Source: HGM04593 sp045634365
Lineage (GTDB): Bacteria > Bacteroidota > Bacteroidia > Bacteroidales > Bacteroidaceae
DNA: 5,715 nucleotides
Assembly: GCA_045634365.1 (NCBI GenBank)
Contig: JAZRAC010000009.1
Span: forward strand, 1-5,715
Reading direction: 5' to 3'
Position 1 is the stretch's first letter, and every line of letters begins with the position of its first letter. Below, one piece after another: positions 4,793 through 5,715 of the stretch. The position numbers and the translations under genes were made by a program. Below the pieces are notes generated by a model, which saw only the letters and a list, made by a program, of their open reading frames with translations, was not told the origin of the DNA and did not search any database.

Positions 4793-5715
4793 ATGGCAGA
4801 ATTAAGAGTAAAAGAGATAATAAACCAAAGGGGTATATCTGTTCGTGAGTTTGCTCAAATGATAGGTGTTACTCGTGAATATTGTTATTCGTTATTAAAA
4901 GGAGAACACGCAAGTCAAAAGATTGTAGAAACTATGGGGCGTGCTCTTAATCTTCCAATTAGGGATTTATATACACAACCCAATGAGGTAGAACCAATAT
5001 ACAATCCTTATGAAATTGTTTTTGGCAGAACAGAACACTACAAACCCAATGATATTGTAACCTTTGGTAAATTAAATGGAAAGTATGGTGCTTTAAGCAA
5101 TATGAGTACAGAATATCCAGTTGAATGTTGTGGGTATAAATTCAAGACAAGCGAACACCTTTTTATTGCTTTACGATTTTCGGGTTATCCCGATTTACAG
5201 CGTGAGATTATGGAATATCCCAATTCTATGTATTGCAAGAAAATATTTGTCAATGGTGAAAAATACAAGAAATTCCATCACCCTAATTGGCATGACAACC
5301 ATTTTGATGTAGAGGTAATGAAATATATTGTAAACTTGAAGTATGCTCAAAATAAGGGTTTCCAAAAGTTGCTTGCAAAGACAAAAGGAAAAATCATTGT
5401 AGAAGATACTACCATGCAAAACTCAACCAATAGTGTTCTTCGTTGGGGTTGTCAAGACTTGCAGAAAAAAGACCTTATAAGGGCAGTAAGAACCTCAACA
5501 GGGTGTTTTCTTCGTTCATTTGAGCAGGAGGCACTGAAAAAGACAGCTTCGCTAAAGAAACCTCGTAGTGCCTCTAAACAGAAGTCTTTTGATGATAAAC
5601 TCAAAGCACAAATACAATCGATGGAAAAGGTTGTAGATATATGTGAACAAACAATACTTGCCCAATGCAATTACACCTTGATTGGCGAAAATGCAATGGG
5701 CAAGATACTCACAAT
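4793..5715 (+). CDS. XRE-type HTH-NADAR domain fusion (DarG1/YbiA-like N-glycosidase), incomplete at the window edge
   Basis: This frame runs without a stop for 307 codons to the last base, so the 3' end is missing. Residues 3-60 form an XRE-like helix-turn-helix (SVREFAQMIGV, 16-26, then TREYCYSLLKG, 27-37). After a linker, residues from about 90 match NADAR domains (COG3236). Aligned by eye with E. coli YbiA: YGALSNM (98-104), TSEH with E121 (YbiA E48), W166 (W89), VE with E204 (E125), WG at 218-219 (W133), and GENAMGKIL (298-306) for the closing GxNxxGxxL motif. A lysine-rich stretch of about 78 residues sits between the last two. NADAR enzymes cut N-glycosidic bonds of ADP-ribose or riboflavin-pathway intermediates; DarG1 members reverse guanine ADP-ribosylation by DarT1. 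With its own DNA-binding domain and palindromes over the promoter, it is probably autoregulated. The start is the first ATG after an in-frame stop at 4763. Antitoxin role is inferred; family is well supported. Confidence 0.9.
   Translation, partial: MAELRVKEIINQRGISVREFAQMIGVTREYCYSLLKGEHASQKIVETMGRALNLPIRDLYTQPNEVEPIYNPYEIVFGRTEHYKPNDIVTFGKLNGKYGALSNMSTEYPVECCGYKFKTSEHLFIALRFSGYPDLQREIMEYPNSMYCKKIFVNGEKYKKFHHPNWHDNHFDVEVMKYIVNLKYAQNKGFQKLLAKTKGKIIVEDTTMQNSTNSVLRWGCQDLQKKDLIRAVRTSTGCFLRSFEQEALKKTASLKKPRSASKQKSFDDKLKAQIQSMEKVVDICEQTILAQCNYTLIGENAMGKILT

Noticed and set aside
5195..5670. Minus-strand open frames opposite the HTH-NADAR gene
   Set aside because: Both short frames (5195-5419 and 5452-5670) lie wholly within the plus-strand coding frame, which carries clear NADAR motifs, and neither encodes a recognisable protein.

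Overview
The window looks like a chromosomal segment of a member of the Bacteroidota, probably order Bacteroidales. Promoters fit the Bacteroidetes -33 TTTG / -7 TAnnTTTG pattern (one near-perfect copy at 4547-4578). Start codons lack Shine-Dalgarno sequences. The encoded inositol-phosphate synthase resembles those of gut Bacteroidales. The exact genus cannot be read from the sequence.

Positions 56-4521 carry four genes, all on the minus strand. Read in their own direction they are: a six-helix membrane protein of unknown function (4521-3886); an exported protein made of two tandem DUF3828-like domains (3871-2834); dihydrolipoyl dehydrogenase (2819-1470); and, after a 112-bp gap with its own weak promoter candidate, myo-inositol-3-phosphate synthase (1357-56). 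The first three are separated by exactly 14 nt each and very probably form one operon driven by the promoter at 4547-4578. No pyruvate or 2-oxoacid dehydrogenase subunit lies beside lpd here. The last gene makes the inositol phosphate used for inositol lipids.

Positions 4522-4792 are an AT-rich divergent intergenic region rich in inverted repeats. One group is built from TGTATC/GATACA half-sites (4662-4714). The other is built from TGTAA/TTACA half-sites that cover a perfect -7 box (4754-4783). Together they look like the operators of a self-regulating repressor.

From 4793 to the right edge runs an open, incomplete plus-strand gene of at least 307 codons. It encodes an N-terminal XRE-type helix-turn-helix fused to a NADAR (YbiA/COG3236) domain. 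NADAR proteins cleave N-glycosidic bonds to ADP-ribose-like groups, and those of the DarG1 family are antitoxins that remove ADP-ribose from guanine in DNA. The gene is clearly more AT-rich than its neighbours and looks acquired. It is the most interesting item: a candidate self-regulated antitoxin or DNA de-ADP-ribosylation protein whose partner, if there is one, would lie just beyond the window. No RNA genes, insertion sequences or CRISPR arrays were seen.
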